Source: Trichocoleus sp. FACHB-40 (GTDB lineage Bacteria > Cyanobacteriota > Cyanobacteriia > Cyanobacteriales > FACHB-T130). Taken from it: a DNA stretch of 64,000 bases. The position numbers were made by a program, and so were the translations under genes. Numbering within the stretch: the stretch's first letter is position 1; every line of letters starts with the position of its first letter. Shown piece after piece: positions 36,153-44,735 of this stretch. The stretch is from NCBI RefSeq assembly GCF_014695915.1, contig NZ_JACJPF010000044.1:124001-188000 (forward strand). The letters run 5' to 3'. Below the pieces are notes generated by a model. The model made no database searches, was not told where the DNA came from, and saw nothing but the letters and a program-made list of their open reading frames with translations.

Positions 36153-36230
36153 GTTACCAAGGAGGAGAAGAAAACTTAAACCTCAGCGGCAATTCTGAAT
36201 AACAAACGTCACATGGATGGTAAGGCTATC

Positions 36231-36650
36231 TTACCCGGCAACTGTGATTTTACCAACCATTCCAGCGCCACGGTGAGGTTGGCAATAGTACGTATAAGTA
36301 CCTGGTGGTGTGTCTGCTGGGAAAGTTGCCTCGTAGGACTCACCAGGAGAGTAGAGTAACTTGGTGTGAGTCAGTTTAGTTGCTAGTGCCTTATCTCCAG
36401 TTGGCACTCCCTTGTCATCAAAAACAGCATTGTGGGGAGCAAGTTTATTATTAACAAACTTAACTGTGTCACCGGGCTTAATCGTGATATTAGCCGGATC
36501 AAACTTCAGCAGCCCTTGGTCAGTACCCATTTTCACGGTGTAGCTGTCTGCTGATGCAGGAGAAACTGACATCACAAAGCTAGAGATTACTAGCATAATT
36601 GTGCAAATTAGTAAACCTATGCTTCGTGAAAATGTCATTTTCAATTTCAT
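36231..36650 (-). CDS. petE: Plastocyanin
   Basis: 139 residues from ATG 36650 ([14 protein letters not shown]), with GGAGG five bases upstream; a start at 36689 is less likely. A signal peptide ends at SPASA. The copper site is intact: His in [11 protein letters not shown], Cys in [13 protein letters not shown], with the second His and Met following. Soluble lumenal electron carrier between b6f and PSI. It has its own terminator before petJ, so the two genes can be regulated separately. Confidence 0.96.
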   Translation of the reverse strand: MKLKMTFSRSIGLLICTIMLVISSFVMSVSPASADSYTVKMGTDQGLLKFDPANITIKPGDTVKFVNNKLAPHNAVFDDKGVPTGDKALATKLTHTKLLYSPGESYEATFPADTPPGTYTYYCQPHRGAGMVGKITVAG

Positions 36651-36777
36651 CGTTTCCTCCCAAAATTGACAATTTAATTTCTTTATCAATATTTTACCTT
36701 TATCTTTGACAAGCTGTCATACTATTTTTTTTTCATAATTTTGCAATAGATGGCTGCATCCTTAAAGGAAGCGGGGG

Positions 36778-37269
36778 TCAAAAATTATTTGTACCCCATC
36801 CCGGTGCCTTCTGCGCTGCCCTAAGTATAAATCCGGCTATATTTTCCACATCCTGACGCGGCATCCAGCTTTCCGGCACTTGACGACACCAAAAGGTTTC
36901 TTCGCTGCCGTCATAGGTCATTGGTTCCCGCAGAAAGGCGACTAAACTGTTGATATTGTCGCGGGGTGGAGTGGCACCATGCAAGTCTGCTAGGGACAGA
37001 GACACTGTGGGATCTGGTAATGTAGCGCCGCCGACGTGACAATTTAGACAGTGCTGCTCAAACAGTCGCTTACCTGCGGATAAATCTTCAGCGGAGAATT
37101 GGCGAGTCTGACCTTGCTCATCTAAGTCTAAGGAGATTGGCTCAGTAACGCGCAGGTACTGCCGAATATAGGTGTCTGCGGCAAACGCTGGTAAGCTGAC
37201 CGTGAAGACCAAAAGGCAGATACCCAAAATCAAAAATAGACGGCGAAGTGAGAGTAATTGACGCAGCAT
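36778..37269 (-). CDS. psbV2: Cytochrome c-550-like protein PsbV2
   Basis: 163 residues with a signal peptide ending SLPAFA. Haem motif CLNCH; from its His the conserved ATPPRDN follows 20 residues later, as in PsbV. Counting from that haem His (taken as position 41 of mature PsbV), PsbV has its second ligand His at 92; this protein has EETFWCRQVPE with Cys at 91 and Arg at 92. The Thermosynechococcus PsbV2 structure, as I recall it, has unusual His/Cys haem ligation with the same 50-residue spacing. It lies directly between psbV and petE on one strand. Function is unclear; it can partly replace PsbV in mutants (literature recollection). Confidence 0.92.
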   Translation of the reverse strand: MLRQLLSLRRLFLILGICLLVFTVSLPAFAADTYIRQYLRVTEPISLDLDEQGQTRQFSAEDLSAGKRLFEQHCLNCHVGGATLPDPTVSLSLADLHGATPPRDNINSLVAFLREPMTYDGSEETFWCRQVPESWMPRQDVENIAGFILRAAQKAPGWGTNNF

Positions 37270-37274
37270 AATAG

Positions 37275-37372
37275 GGGCGTGGAGTTGAGAGGCTTTTGAG
37301 TTGAGAAGAGTTGGGAGTTGAGAGTTAATTTAAAATTTATAACTCATAACTCCTAACTCTTAACTCAAGACG
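37275..37372. repeat. Heptamer repeats (GAGTTGA / AACTCAT)
   Basis: GAGTTGAGAGGCTTTTGAGTTG and AACTCATAACTCCTAACTC show 7-base periodicity in the psbV-psbV2 spacer, with units on both strands. The two halves are complementary (GAGTT/AACTC) and can fold. Confidence 0.68.
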
Positions 37373-37402
37373 CGATAAATCGTGTCTTGAACAAATTTTC
37401 TC

Positions 37403-37894
37403 TTAGCGCACGGCTTTACCGCCGCCCCACTGTTCGCCTAAAATTTTCGGCTGGAGGAGGATGTGACCAGCGATCGCATACAGGTCATCTTCCGTGAGAT
37501 TTCTCATCACTGTGTAAATATCGGAGCTTTCTGTGCTGGGGTGCAGCTCAGAGATCGGTGTTTCTCCATCGTAGGTCGTGGGATGGTGCATATAATCCAC
37601 CAGAGCGGCAATATTGTCACGTGGTGGGGTTGCACCAGCTAGGTCGTCTGGTGACAGACCGATGTTAAAATCGGTCTTCGTGACACCTCCAGCATGGCAC
37701 TGAGCGCAGGCATAGTTAAATAAACGTTTGCCTTCTGCAACTTGTTTCAGGCTCAATGTCACCTGTTCCCCTTGACCGTTCAAGGGTATGGTGCGAACGT
37801 CTGGGTTCAGTTCTACTGCCATCGCTCGACCGACAAGTAGCACAAAAGTGCAAAATACAGTGGTTATAGCCAGACTTATGTATCGCTTAAGCAT
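37403..37894 (-). CDS. psbV: Photosystem II extrinsic cytochrome c-550
   Basis: 163 residues from ATG 37894 (MLKRYISLAI), preceded by AAGGAGAACC; the reading to 37933 adds 13 residues. A signal peptide ends RAMA, then VELNPDVRTIPLN. Haem motif CAQCH, the loop ATPPRDNIAALVDYM, then HPTTYDG and the second haem ligand His in ISELHPS at the expected spacing, and the conserved C-terminus LLQPKILGEQWGGGK. It stabilises the oxygen-evolving complex on the lumenal side of PSII. Confidence 0.97.
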   Translation of the reverse strand: MLKRYISLAITTVFCTFVLLVGRAMAVELNPDVRTIPLNGQGEQVTLSLKQVAEGKRLFNYACAQCHAGGVTKTDFNIGLSPDDLAGATPPRDNIAALVDYMHHPTTYDGETPISELHPSTESSDIYTVMRNLTEDDLYAIAGHILLQPKILGEQWGGGKAVR

Positions 37895-38079
37895 GGTTCT
37901 CCTTAAAAAGTTTTGCGCGAGTTTTTGTTCCACAACACAAGCTAAGGACTCAACCTTATAAACCGCTCTTAAGAAGGGTGCATAAGTGCCGACCCATCAA
38001 AAAGGGCGATTAGAAGCTTTGTCCGTTGTCAAAAAGAAAATCGACAGTAGAGGCTTAGGGTGGTTGGTCGGGATTAATT

Positions 38080-38274
38080 TTACCCTTCGTCAGCACCCGA
38101 TCCCCGTTTTTGAGACAGAATCTTAGAAATAATAGCCTTGGCATCCTCCAGAGCTAGACGAGTCTGGGGGGTTTTATAGGCGATTCCCAACTGTTGGCAC
38201 AGATTACAGACCTCCTCTACTGGGAAGCTGTAGTCTGCGGCGATTTCTGCAATTGACAGGTCTGCAAACCCCAT
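38080..38274 (-). CDS. Small conserved hypothetical protein
   Basis: 64 residues: MGFADLSIAEIAADYSFPVE, EVCNLCQQLGIAYKTPQTRL, then ALEDAKAIISKILSQ. Overall it looks like a small helix-turn-helix or an IF2-N-like fold (the pattern SIAEIAADYSFPVEEVC), but I cannot confirm a domain. Located upstream of psbV and downstream of accD on the same strand, with about 100-185 bases on either side. Confidence 0.7.
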   Translation of the reverse strand: MGFADLSIAEIAADYSFPVEEVCNLCQQLGIAYKTPQTRLALEDAKAIISKILSQKRGSGADEG

Positions 38275-38379
38275 GATGGTGCTTAGATGAGCCGATCTAA
38301 TATCAATATCATCCCATCTGGCGCGATCGCTTTCCTCTCAAAAGGAAAAACTGGTTCTGTTGAGAATCGCTTCGCTTGC

Positions 38380-39291
38380 CTAGAAACCCGCTCTCAGTGC
38401 TTCTGGTACTGGCATCATCGACGGTACAGGGGAGATAGGTTGGTGCAGGCTAATTAGCTGCGCCAGAGTTTTCTTTAACCCGGTGCGAGGTACAATTGCG
38501 TCTACAAAGCCGTGCTGTAGTAAATACTCCGATGTCTGAAAATCATCTGGTAGCTTTTCGCGCAGGGTTTGCTCAATCACTCGGCGCCCTGCAAAGCCGA
38601 TGGTCGCTTTTGGCTCTGCCAGTATGATGTCTCCCAACATCGCAAAAGAAGCTGTAACGCCGCCTGTGGTGGGGTGGGTGAGAACGGGGATATAGAGCAG
38701 TCTGGCTTCTCGATGACGCTCCAATGCGCCAGAGATTTTCGCCATCTGCATCAGACTTAACATTCCTTCTTGCATCCTGGCACCGCCGGAAGCACAGACT
38801 ATTACTACTGGCTTACTTTCCCAAGTAGCTCGTTCAATTAGGCGGGTGAGTTTTTCCCCTACTACAGAACCCATGCTACCGCCCATAAAGCGAAAGTCCA
38901 TGACACCAAGGGCGATGGGCAAGCCTTCTAGTTGCCCCATCCCTGTTTGCACGGCATCCAGCAGACCGATTTTTTCTTGCATTTCGCGGATGCGATCGCT
39001 ATATTGTTTGCGATCGCGGAACTTCAGCGGATCGCTGGGAGACAGATGATCGTCAATTGCCATCCAAGTATTAGCATCAATTAGCTGGCGGATGCGCTCA
39101 TCGCTGAATACACGGCTGTGATGGTTGCACTCTAGGCAAACCATTTGGTTAGAGCGCAAGTCTTTGGTATAAGCCAGTACACCACAAGCCTCGCACTTCG
39201 TCCACAGCCCATCGGCAATTTCTCGCTCTTGTGGTTGTTGACTAATTGGCTCTGATTTTCGTCGATTTGCAAACCAATCGAATAGAGACAT
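38380..39291 (-). CDS. accD: Acetyl-CoA carboxylase carboxyltransferase subunit beta
   Basis: 303 residues, full length. N-terminal zinc ribbon CEACG...CLECNHH, followed by the crotonase-like fold: [40 protein letters not shown] and [20 protein letters not shown] (oxyanion-hole glycines). With AccA it transfers carboxyl from carboxybiotin to acetyl-CoA for fatty acid synthesis. Confidence 0.97.
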   Translation of the reverse strand: MSLFDWFANRRKSEPISQQPQEREIADGLWTKCEACGVLAYTKDLRSNQMVCLECNHHSRVFSDERIRQLIDANTWMAIDDHLSPSDPLKFRDRKQYSDRIREMQEKIGLLDAVQTGMGQLEGLPIALGVMDFRFMGGSMGSVVGEKLTRLIERATWESKPVVIVCASGGARMQEGMLSLMQMAKISGALERHREARLLYIPVLTHPTTGGVTASFAMLGDIILAEPKATIGFAGRRVIEQTLREKLPDDFQTSEYLLQHGFVDAIVPRTGLKKTLAQLISLHQPISPVPSMMPVPEALRAGF

Positions 39292-39334
39292 GAAGACCGT
39301 TAAATCCTTATTAAAAAATTAATTCTCTTGCGCC

Positions 39335-39544
39335 TTAAGGCTGTTCCTCAACTGGACTTAATATTAGCAGGGCTTCCCACTGATCTTGCGATCGCACTTG
39401 TAAGGCAGTAGGACACCCAGCACCAAAATAAGGTGCCACACCGAGGTCGATAATCCGACTGGGGATTTGATGACCGAGCAGCATTTGCTGCATTAATTCG
39501 GCTTCCCAGCGGGCGCAGTTGGTTCTCAGAGTAATCCAAGACAC
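39335..39544 (-). CDS. DUF2007-like small protein
   Basis: 69 residues: MSWITLRTNCARWEAELMQQ, LGHQIPSRIIDLGVAPYFGA and ALQVRSQDQWEALLIL follow the pattern of DUF2007 proteins (short alpha/beta 'putative signal transducing' domain), in which the N-terminal segment is like 'T.....EAE.....L...I.....' and QW/EA near the C-terminus. Only the fold is inferred. Starts at ATG 39544, 44 bases upstream of accD on the same strand. Confidence 0.65.
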   Translation of the reverse strand: MSWITLRTNCARWEAELMQQMLLGHQIPSRIIDLGVAPYFGAGCPTALQVRSQDQWEALLILSPVEEQP

Positions 39545-39904
39545 TGTTTCATCCCATTTTGCTTTCTTTTGGTGTATGGAATGCTTTAATGATATCCAAA
39601 GATTTTACCACCACTGCTCTGTAGTTGCTGGCGATCGCTCCGCAGGTAAGCTTGCAATTCCCTGATCCCTCTCCAAGGGTTCCATCACTGCGGAAGGCGA
39701 ATCCCCTTGAGAAACTCTGTTCTCGCTTCCAGTCTTGAGGGGATTAAAACACAGCGCACCAGTAAATCTAAATTCAATTGTAATAGAATGCGATCGCGTT
39801 CTCCCCAACCCTTCTCTTTACGCATTTAAGGGGGTGTAGAAGGGATGCGATCGCCTCAATGAAAAATAGCAAAACACGTCCTAAACTTTCTTATGTTTAG
39901 CTTT
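39545..39904. other. Intergenic region with short repeats
   Basis: No convincing gene. It has several HIP1 sites and a stretch CCCCTTGAGAAACTCTG to CTTGAGGGG (about 39703-39744) with complementary ends. An open frame at 39605-39808 has no family features. Confidence 0.5.
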
Positions 39905-40119
39905 TCATGTGTTAGCAATAAATTCATCAACCGTAATTCCTACCAGTCGAATTCAGCTTCTAAGCATGGCGCTAATTCGCGATGATTGGGTACTGATAAA
40001 GTTGGTTTTAATTCGTGCCACAATATCATGTGGCTTCCGGTGTGATGATCTAATACATAGCCGAAATTTTCAAAAATCTTGACGGCTTCTCTACCGGAGA
40101 TATTTGATAAACGTCCCAT
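39905..40119 (-). pseudogene. hicA: HicA-type toxin gene, disrupted
   Basis: ATG 40119: MGRLSNISGREAVKIFENFG, the HicA-like His in TGSHMILWHELKP, then LSVPNHRELAP, as in YcfA/HicA proteins. After that the frame reads CLEAEFDW and stops at 39940. In the next frame the expected C-terminus is visible: MLRS, a TGA, then IRLVGITVDEFIANT to a stop at 39905. So at least one frameshift and one nonsense codon lie in the last third. It is preceded directly by the decayed hicB gene. Confidence 0.82.
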
Positions 40120-40338
40120 TTATACTACAACTTCTCCGATAAAGGATTGAGTTTCGTTGGCAACATAAGGCTTGCCATACTTGGCTTGGACGTGAAGGTA
40201 GCCTCAGATGGCATCTTTAATATTTTTAATTGCTTCGTCCAATGTTTTACCTTGGCTCAGACAGCCAGGAAGCTCAGGAACCTCTGCAACATAACCTTGA
40301 TATCCTGGATCAAAAGTGAAAATTACTTGAAATTTCAT
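40120..40338 (-). pseudogene. hicB: HicB-type antitoxin gene, disrupted by a nonsense codon
   Basis: ATG 40338: MKFQVIFTFDPGYQGYVAEV then PELPGCLSQGKTLDEAIKNI, a HicB domain. Codon 45 (40204-40206) is TGA in DAI-stop-GYLH, where families usually have Arg; CGA to TGA is a one-step change. Beyond it the frame stays open (AKYGKPYVANETQSFIGEVV) to a TAA at 40120-40122, next to the hicA start. So one base change explains the loss. Confidence 0.85.
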
Positions 40339-40549
40339 AATTTTATTTATTGGATTTTTCAGGAATAATATCTTGTTGAATTATTATGCCATCGCGCTTT
40401 GTTAATCCATTACATCCACGCATCTGCCTGGGTGACTGGTGAGGGCAATTGCCTCTCCTTTGTTAGGGGCATAGTCCCCCAAACTCCCTGATTTGGAGGA
40501 CTAGCTTTATGTAAAGTGGCTAAACTCTATCACTCCGGAGGCTCAGGAA

Positions 40550-40918
40550 TCACCAGTCAACCGTTTTCCCTGGCTGGTACAAGCTGTTGGCATCCTCTCC
40601 GTGTACATCCTCACAAGCATCATCAAGCACCAGCAGAATTGTATATAGCAAGTGACCCCAATTTTTGCCGTGAATGTGGAATATCCAATCTAGTAGATCA
40701 TCAGAGCTGTTGCAACGCTCAAGATCAATTTCGTACCATTGTGTGCCGTTGTACTCGATTTGAATGGTTAGGTTACTTTTCTGGAAATAGACGCGATAAT
40801 TGCCATCCTTAACCCCGTTCTGTAGCCTTTCCTGCCTCTCTGATGCAGTTTTTTCAATCAATTGGTTGAAAGTATATGTCTCAATCTCAGGTTTGTCTTT
40901 ATCGCTCGTATCGCTCAT
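40550..40918 (-). CDS. Hypothetical protein (122 aa)
   Basis: 122 residues: MSDTSDKDKPEIETYTFNQL, then a helical region with ASERQERLQNGVKDG and a strand-rich segment YRVYFQKSNLTIQIEYNGTQ, WYEIDLERCNSSDDLLDWIF. No named family recognised. AAGAGAAAG lies just before the ATG at 40918. Composition and codon use look like a real gene. Its leader carries a 36-base direct repeat described separately. Confidence 0.65.
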   Translation of the reverse strand: MSDTSDKDKPEIETYTFNQLIEKTASERQERLQNGVKDGNYRVYFQKSNLTIQIEYNGTQWYEIDLERCNSSDDLLDWIFHIHGKNWGHLLYTILLVLDDACEDVHGEDANSLYQPGKTVDW

Positions 40919-41018
40919 AGCTTTCTCTTAGGTGGTTTATATTTAATCTTTTGAATTCCAATATTCAGCTTCTGTCATTGCGGCTCATAGCTTTCTCTTA
41001 GGTAGTTTGTATTTAATC
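40913..41018. repeat. 36-base direct repeat (two copies, 70 bases apart)
   Basis: GCTCATAGCTTTCTCTTAGG followed by TGGTTTATATTTAATC (40913-40948) recurs at 40983-41018 with two mismatches. The first copy covers the start of the 40550-40918 gene, so it looks like an imprecise tandem duplication of that gene's leader. Confidence 0.75.
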
Positions 41019-41020
41019 CA

Positions 41021-41049
41021 CCCCTACCTTGGAACAAGCAAGGCAGGGG
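41021..41049. terminator. Hairpin downstream of the transketolase/phosphoketolase-like gene
   Basis: CCCCTACCTTG (41021-41031) pairs with CAAGGCAGGGG (41039-41049) with one A-C mismatch and a 7-base loop. It lies 19 bases after the stop at 41068 on the minus strand; no U-tract, so termination is uncertain. Confidence 0.5.
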
Positions 41050-41067
41050 CATTACTTTACATCCAGT

Positions 41068-43278
41068 TTAATGCAGCAATTCCTGAGCGCGTTTTGTTAA
41101 CGCCTCAGCGGTTAAACCATTAAACGCCATCAACTCACCAGCACTGGCTGTAGTTTCTCCACGCTTCCAGGCGAAGGTGTCGCGCTTGCAGTTACTCCGC
41201 AGCATGATCGGTTCCAGCATCCCGGAAGCGCCACCCGTGACACCAACCAGTGCATCGCCATCAAATAGCTTGGCAAATGCAGCATCATCTAAGAAACCGT
41301 CATCAGCTTGAGAACAGGTATCCCACAACACATCAGAGGGACGGTACAAACGGCGAGGATTGATAACGGAGACAATTCGCACGCCAATTTGTTCGGTTTC
41401 TAGGAAGGCTGCGGCTTCAAAAACAGGCATTAGCGTCATGTCGCCAATTACGGCAAAGACTACCATCTTGTCACCGGGGATTTCGTGCAGCACAATGGCA
41501 CCATCGCGCAAGGCTTGACGGGTTTGTTCAAAGGTGGTGCGAATTGGTAGCGGCGACTTACTAGCAGTAATGACAACTCCCTTATTCTTAGTTGTTAGCG
41601 CCCAGTCATAGCAAACTTGGATGCTGTTAGCGTCGGGGGGAAACAGGGGGAAAACGTTGCCATTCCGCATCATGGCGGCGAAATAAGCTTCAATTTCTGG
41701 GCGTTGGTGCGTCCATCCGTTGCGCCCTTGCTCTAATGCTCCGGCGGTGTATAAGGTAATAGTAGAGGGAGTTGGACGGCGCAATTCTGCGATCGCTTGC
41801 GTCACGGTTTGCCAAATTGGTACGCCATTGATGGCGAAGGATTCGTAGGAACACCACAGGGTACGTCCTCCCATCAAAGCTATACCAGCAGCTAAGCCTG
41901 CACAAGCATCTTCACTCAGGGGTTCGTAAACTTGTCCGCCTGGTGCTTGGTTATACAAGTCGTCAACTGTGGGGTGGATAATTTTCAGCGCTTGGTTGAT
42001 GTTGGCGATACCAGAAGCTTCGTTACCGTCGGCGTTGGTGACAAGATAGTTTTTGTCTATTTCTCCGACTTTTCCTACTAAACGTCCCATTGCGGTTGTG
42101 GAAACTTTAGAATCTCCACCCACGGGATATTCTTCTAAGGGAAGTTCGCCTAAGTCTGGTAAAGGTAATTCAAATTCTGTCACGGCTGTTTTCGCCGCTG
42201 GGCCACCGCCGGCGTTGACGCAATTTGTCCTGACTAATTCCCATGCAGCAGGTGACAAAGCGCGCGTTTTCAACGCACTGATAATATGGGGAGCATCCAG
42301 GGTATCTTTGGCATAGAGGTTGTGAGATTTTGCCCCTAGTGCGTGGACACCTGCACCTTTTAGCTGTTTGATGATAAATACTGTAAGTTTGCCGCCAAGG
42401 GCAGATTTTGCAGCTTTATCCACGCCGACGAGAACAGCTTTGGTAAATTCCAAGCGCTTCTCGAAGGAGAAGGCGGTACTATCGACGTAATCTCCAGGCT
42501 GATTTTGATCGTCGTAGTCTTTGGCGTTGACTAAGATAACTTCTTCAAACCCGTTACCGCGCCAGTAGTTAATCATCTGTTCGTTGGATTTGGTGGACAC
42601 CATGCTATGGTGTTCCTGGCTGTAGCCGTTCCAAACCAACACGGGTAAAAAGTTGGTGACATCTGGATAAGCGGTGTGGAAGTGTCCCATCCCACTCATA
42701 ATGTATGGTTCGCCTAAACCGCCGTCGCCGAGAGTAAAGGGGAAAAGTTTGTCGCGATGCAGTAAAGCTGCTGCCATTGCGAAGTGTTGCCCTTGTCCGA
42801 GGGGGCCTGCGGGGGCTAAAATGCCGGGAATGTAGCCGGAAAGGTGTCCCAGGAGTCCGTGTTTTTCTCGGAAGCGATCGCGCAATTGTTGTACTGTTTC
42901 TATCCCCATGTCTTCTAGCGACCGATCGAGAAACATGGCACTATAAAATCCAGGGGCGTGATGTCCAACTTCGGTGATGATATTCTTGTGACCCAGCATC
43001 ACCAAAGAGGCATAAGCTTCCGCTTGAGAAGCAAAACCTCCAGGGTGTCCTGATGCTTTAGAGGCTGTAACTTGCAGGATAAGGTACCGCAAAGCGTCGG
43101 CATAAAGTAAAGTTTGGAATACAGCAGCCGGATCTGTGGTGGATGCGATCGCATCTTTCCCCTCTTCTATTGCTGGCGATTTCCCAAATTTCTCAAATTC
43201 TGGCATTTCTTCGCCAAAATATTGAATTCCATCGCAAAAAGCAGGCTTATTAACAATTGCCTCTTGAATTGCTGTCAT
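41068..43278 (-). CDS. Thiamine-diphosphate enzyme, transketolase/phosphoketolase-like
   Basis: 736 residues. N-terminal half: ASKASGHPGGFASQAEAYAS (GHPGG-type substrate/TPP segment), a TPP motif TLGDGGLGEPYIMSG followed by VLVWNGYSQEHH (GDG to N spacing), then a central pyrimidine-type domain with VTNADGNEASGIANI and PLSEDACAGLAAGIALMGGR, and a C-terminal domain VVFAVIGDMTLMPVFEAAAF. It lacks the GHWGTxPG-type signature of classical XFP phosphoketolases, so I place it in the broader transketolase-like superfamily, possibly with the second cyanobacterial phosphoketolase-like group. Reaction not assigned. Confidence 0.82.
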   Translation of the reverse strand: MTAIQEAIVNKPAFCDGIQYFGEEMPEFEKFGKSPAIEEGKDAIASTTDPAAVFQTLLYADALRYLILQVTASKASGHPGGFASQAEAYASLVMLGHKNIITEVGHHAPGFYSAMFLDRSLEDMGIETVQQLRDRFREKHGLLGHLSGYIPGILAPAGPLGQGQHFAMAAALLHRDKLFPFTLGDGGLGEPYIMSGMGHFHTAYPDVTNFLPVLVWNGYSQEHHSMVSTKSNEQMINYWRGNGFEEVILVNAKDYDDQNQPGDYVDSTAFSFEKRLEFTKAVLVGVDKAAKSALGGKLTVFIIKQLKGAGVHALGAKSHNLYAKDTLDAPHIISALKTRALSPAAWELVRTNCVNAGGGPAAKTAVTEFELPLPDLGELPLEEYPVGGDSKVSTTAMGRLVGKVGEIDKNYLVTNADGNEASGIANINQALKIIHPTVDDLYNQAPGGQVYEPLSEDACAGLAAGIALMGGRTLWCSYESFAINGVPIWQTVTQAIAELRRPTPSTITLYTAGALEQGRNGWTHQRPEIEAYFAAMMRNGNVFPLFPPDANSIQVCYDWALTTKNKGVVITASKSPLPIRTTFEQTRQALRDGAIVLHEIPGDKMVVFAVIGDMTLMPVFEAAAFLETEQIGVRIVSVINPRRLYRPSDVLWDTCSQADDGFLDDAAFAKLFDGDALVGVTGGASGMLEPIMLRSNCKRDTFAWKRGETTASAGELMAFNGLTAEALTKRAQELLH

Positions 43279-43555
43279 AATTACAGATACCTTTGCTAAA
43301 TTAACTGCGCTTGAAGTTCTAAACGCAATGTACTACGCAACACGCGATCGCGTCGCGCACATCGAATCTCTGGGCTTGTTGTGATTTAACTTAAACCAAA
43401 AACAACTTTCTTTCGTAAGCTATACGAAGTCTCTGCTTCATTAGTCCCTTAACCTTTGATCCTACAGCCTTATAGGCCTATAAAATCCTCGGCAACTTTT
43501 AATTTCAAATATTAAAACCTTGTTAGAAATACAACTTATACTTATTGGTTAATTT

Positions 43556-43996
43556 TCACTTAGGCTCAAAACAACTGGAGAAATGTTTAATAATAAACAA
43601 ACAGTTCCGATTATCTATAGTGCGGCTGTAACTCAAAGAATCCGCTATTTTATGCAAAATTGCGATTCCCCGCCCACCGCCAGATTCTTTATTCGCTAGT
43701 TCGGGTAGAGTCTTGATTCGTTTTTCTAAATCAAATGGCGGCCCTTCATCCCAAATCCGCATCTCTAAACGTTCTGCAAACAGAGTAACTTCGATATCAA
43801 TAGGCACGTCTGAAGGTTTACCTTTGTGGGCGTGGCGAACAGCGTTAGTAAACCCTTCTGCTAGTGCTAGTTGACACTGCAACCAAACTTTTTTAGGAAT
43901 AAATGGTTGATTTATACTCTCAAACCCTGACAAAACACTGTCTAAAGCCTTGAGGTCTGTGGTAACTTGTAAACAGATTTTCTTGATTTCGTTCAA
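43556..43996 (-). CDS. Anti-sigma regulatory factor (RsbW-like serine/threonine kinase)
   Basis: 146 residues from a TTG at 43996 with an AAGGG-like site upstream. GHKL ATPase of the HATPase_c_2 kind: N-box LALAEGFTNAVRHAHKGKP, RIWDEGPPFDLEKRI (DxGPP), and SGGGRGIAILHKIADSLSYS. This is the kinase of a partner-switching system: it phosphorylates a STAS protein and binds a sigma factor or another target. A response-regulator phosphatase (44736) and a STAS antagonist (45954) lie within 2.7 kb. Confidence 0.9.
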   Translation of the reverse strand: MNEIKKICLQVTTDLKALDSVLSGFESINQPFIPKKVWLQCQLALAEGFTNAVRHAHKGKPSDVPIDIEVTLFAERLEMRIWDEGPPFDLEKRIKTLPELANKESGGGRGIAILHKIADSLSYSRTIDNRNCLFIIKHFSSCFEPK

Positions 43997-44735
43997 CTGT
44001 TCAAATCCCTTTAAATTAACAACAGTTTAACTGATTGTTTCAAACAAATAGCTTTTATTTGTTTTGAACTTAAATTCATCGCTGAATATTATACTACTAC
44101 TAATATAATTGAATATATAAGTTTTTATTTTTTCTTTTAAAGCATTGCTTTAAAAGCAGCAACACACCATTTTTCCTAATTAAGTTAAATTTCGATATAA
44201 CAGTTGCTGTAGCCATAAAGTTTATTGCTTGTGAGCTGCATTTCCCTTTCTCACTATACTAAGGAATACATGACAAGTTGATGTAAAAGGTGGTGGGGGC
44301 GTAAGTGTTGTGGTGCGGCAAGCGATCGCGCATTGCGTCAGACAAGCTAAATAGGTTATAACGGCGTACAGCACAGCCTTTCTGTAAACAAACCTTTACT
44401 TAGATAGTGCTGTATGTGCTTAGTTCTTACACAAGGTTATTAAACTGGAAACAGAAGGCATTGCTTTGTTGGTATAACTTGTTAGATTTAGTGATGATGT
44501 GTCTCTTTCTTACCTGCATGGACATTTTTGAGTCTAATAGTGATGTTAATTATCATAATGCGAGTCAGTCACTTGTGGAAAGCAAAGGAAGACTTTGGTA
44601 GCCAATGACTATACTTGTTTATGATTGTCCATGTTTTTGGTTAAGTTTATTAAAACTCAACTGAGTTTCAGGTGTCATCTTTGAAGTTTAATCTGCCTAA
44701 TGTCCATCTTAATCGACCTTTAGTCTCTCTGTCTC
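43997..44735. other. Long intergenic region, no gene recognised
   Basis: 739 AT-rich bases between the divergent kinase and phosphatase genes. TACAGCAC and GTGCTGTA form widely spaced 8-base complements around 44366-44415. A 64-codon open frame at 44407-44601 has no ribosome binding site or family features. Confidence 0.5.

Noticed and set aside
39605-39808. 67-codon minus-strand frame
   Set aside because: Translates repeat-like spacer with HIP1 sites; no start context.
44407-44601. 64-codon plus-strand frame in the gap before the phosphatase gene
   Set aside because: No ribosome binding site, no family features, AT-rich composition typical of spacer.
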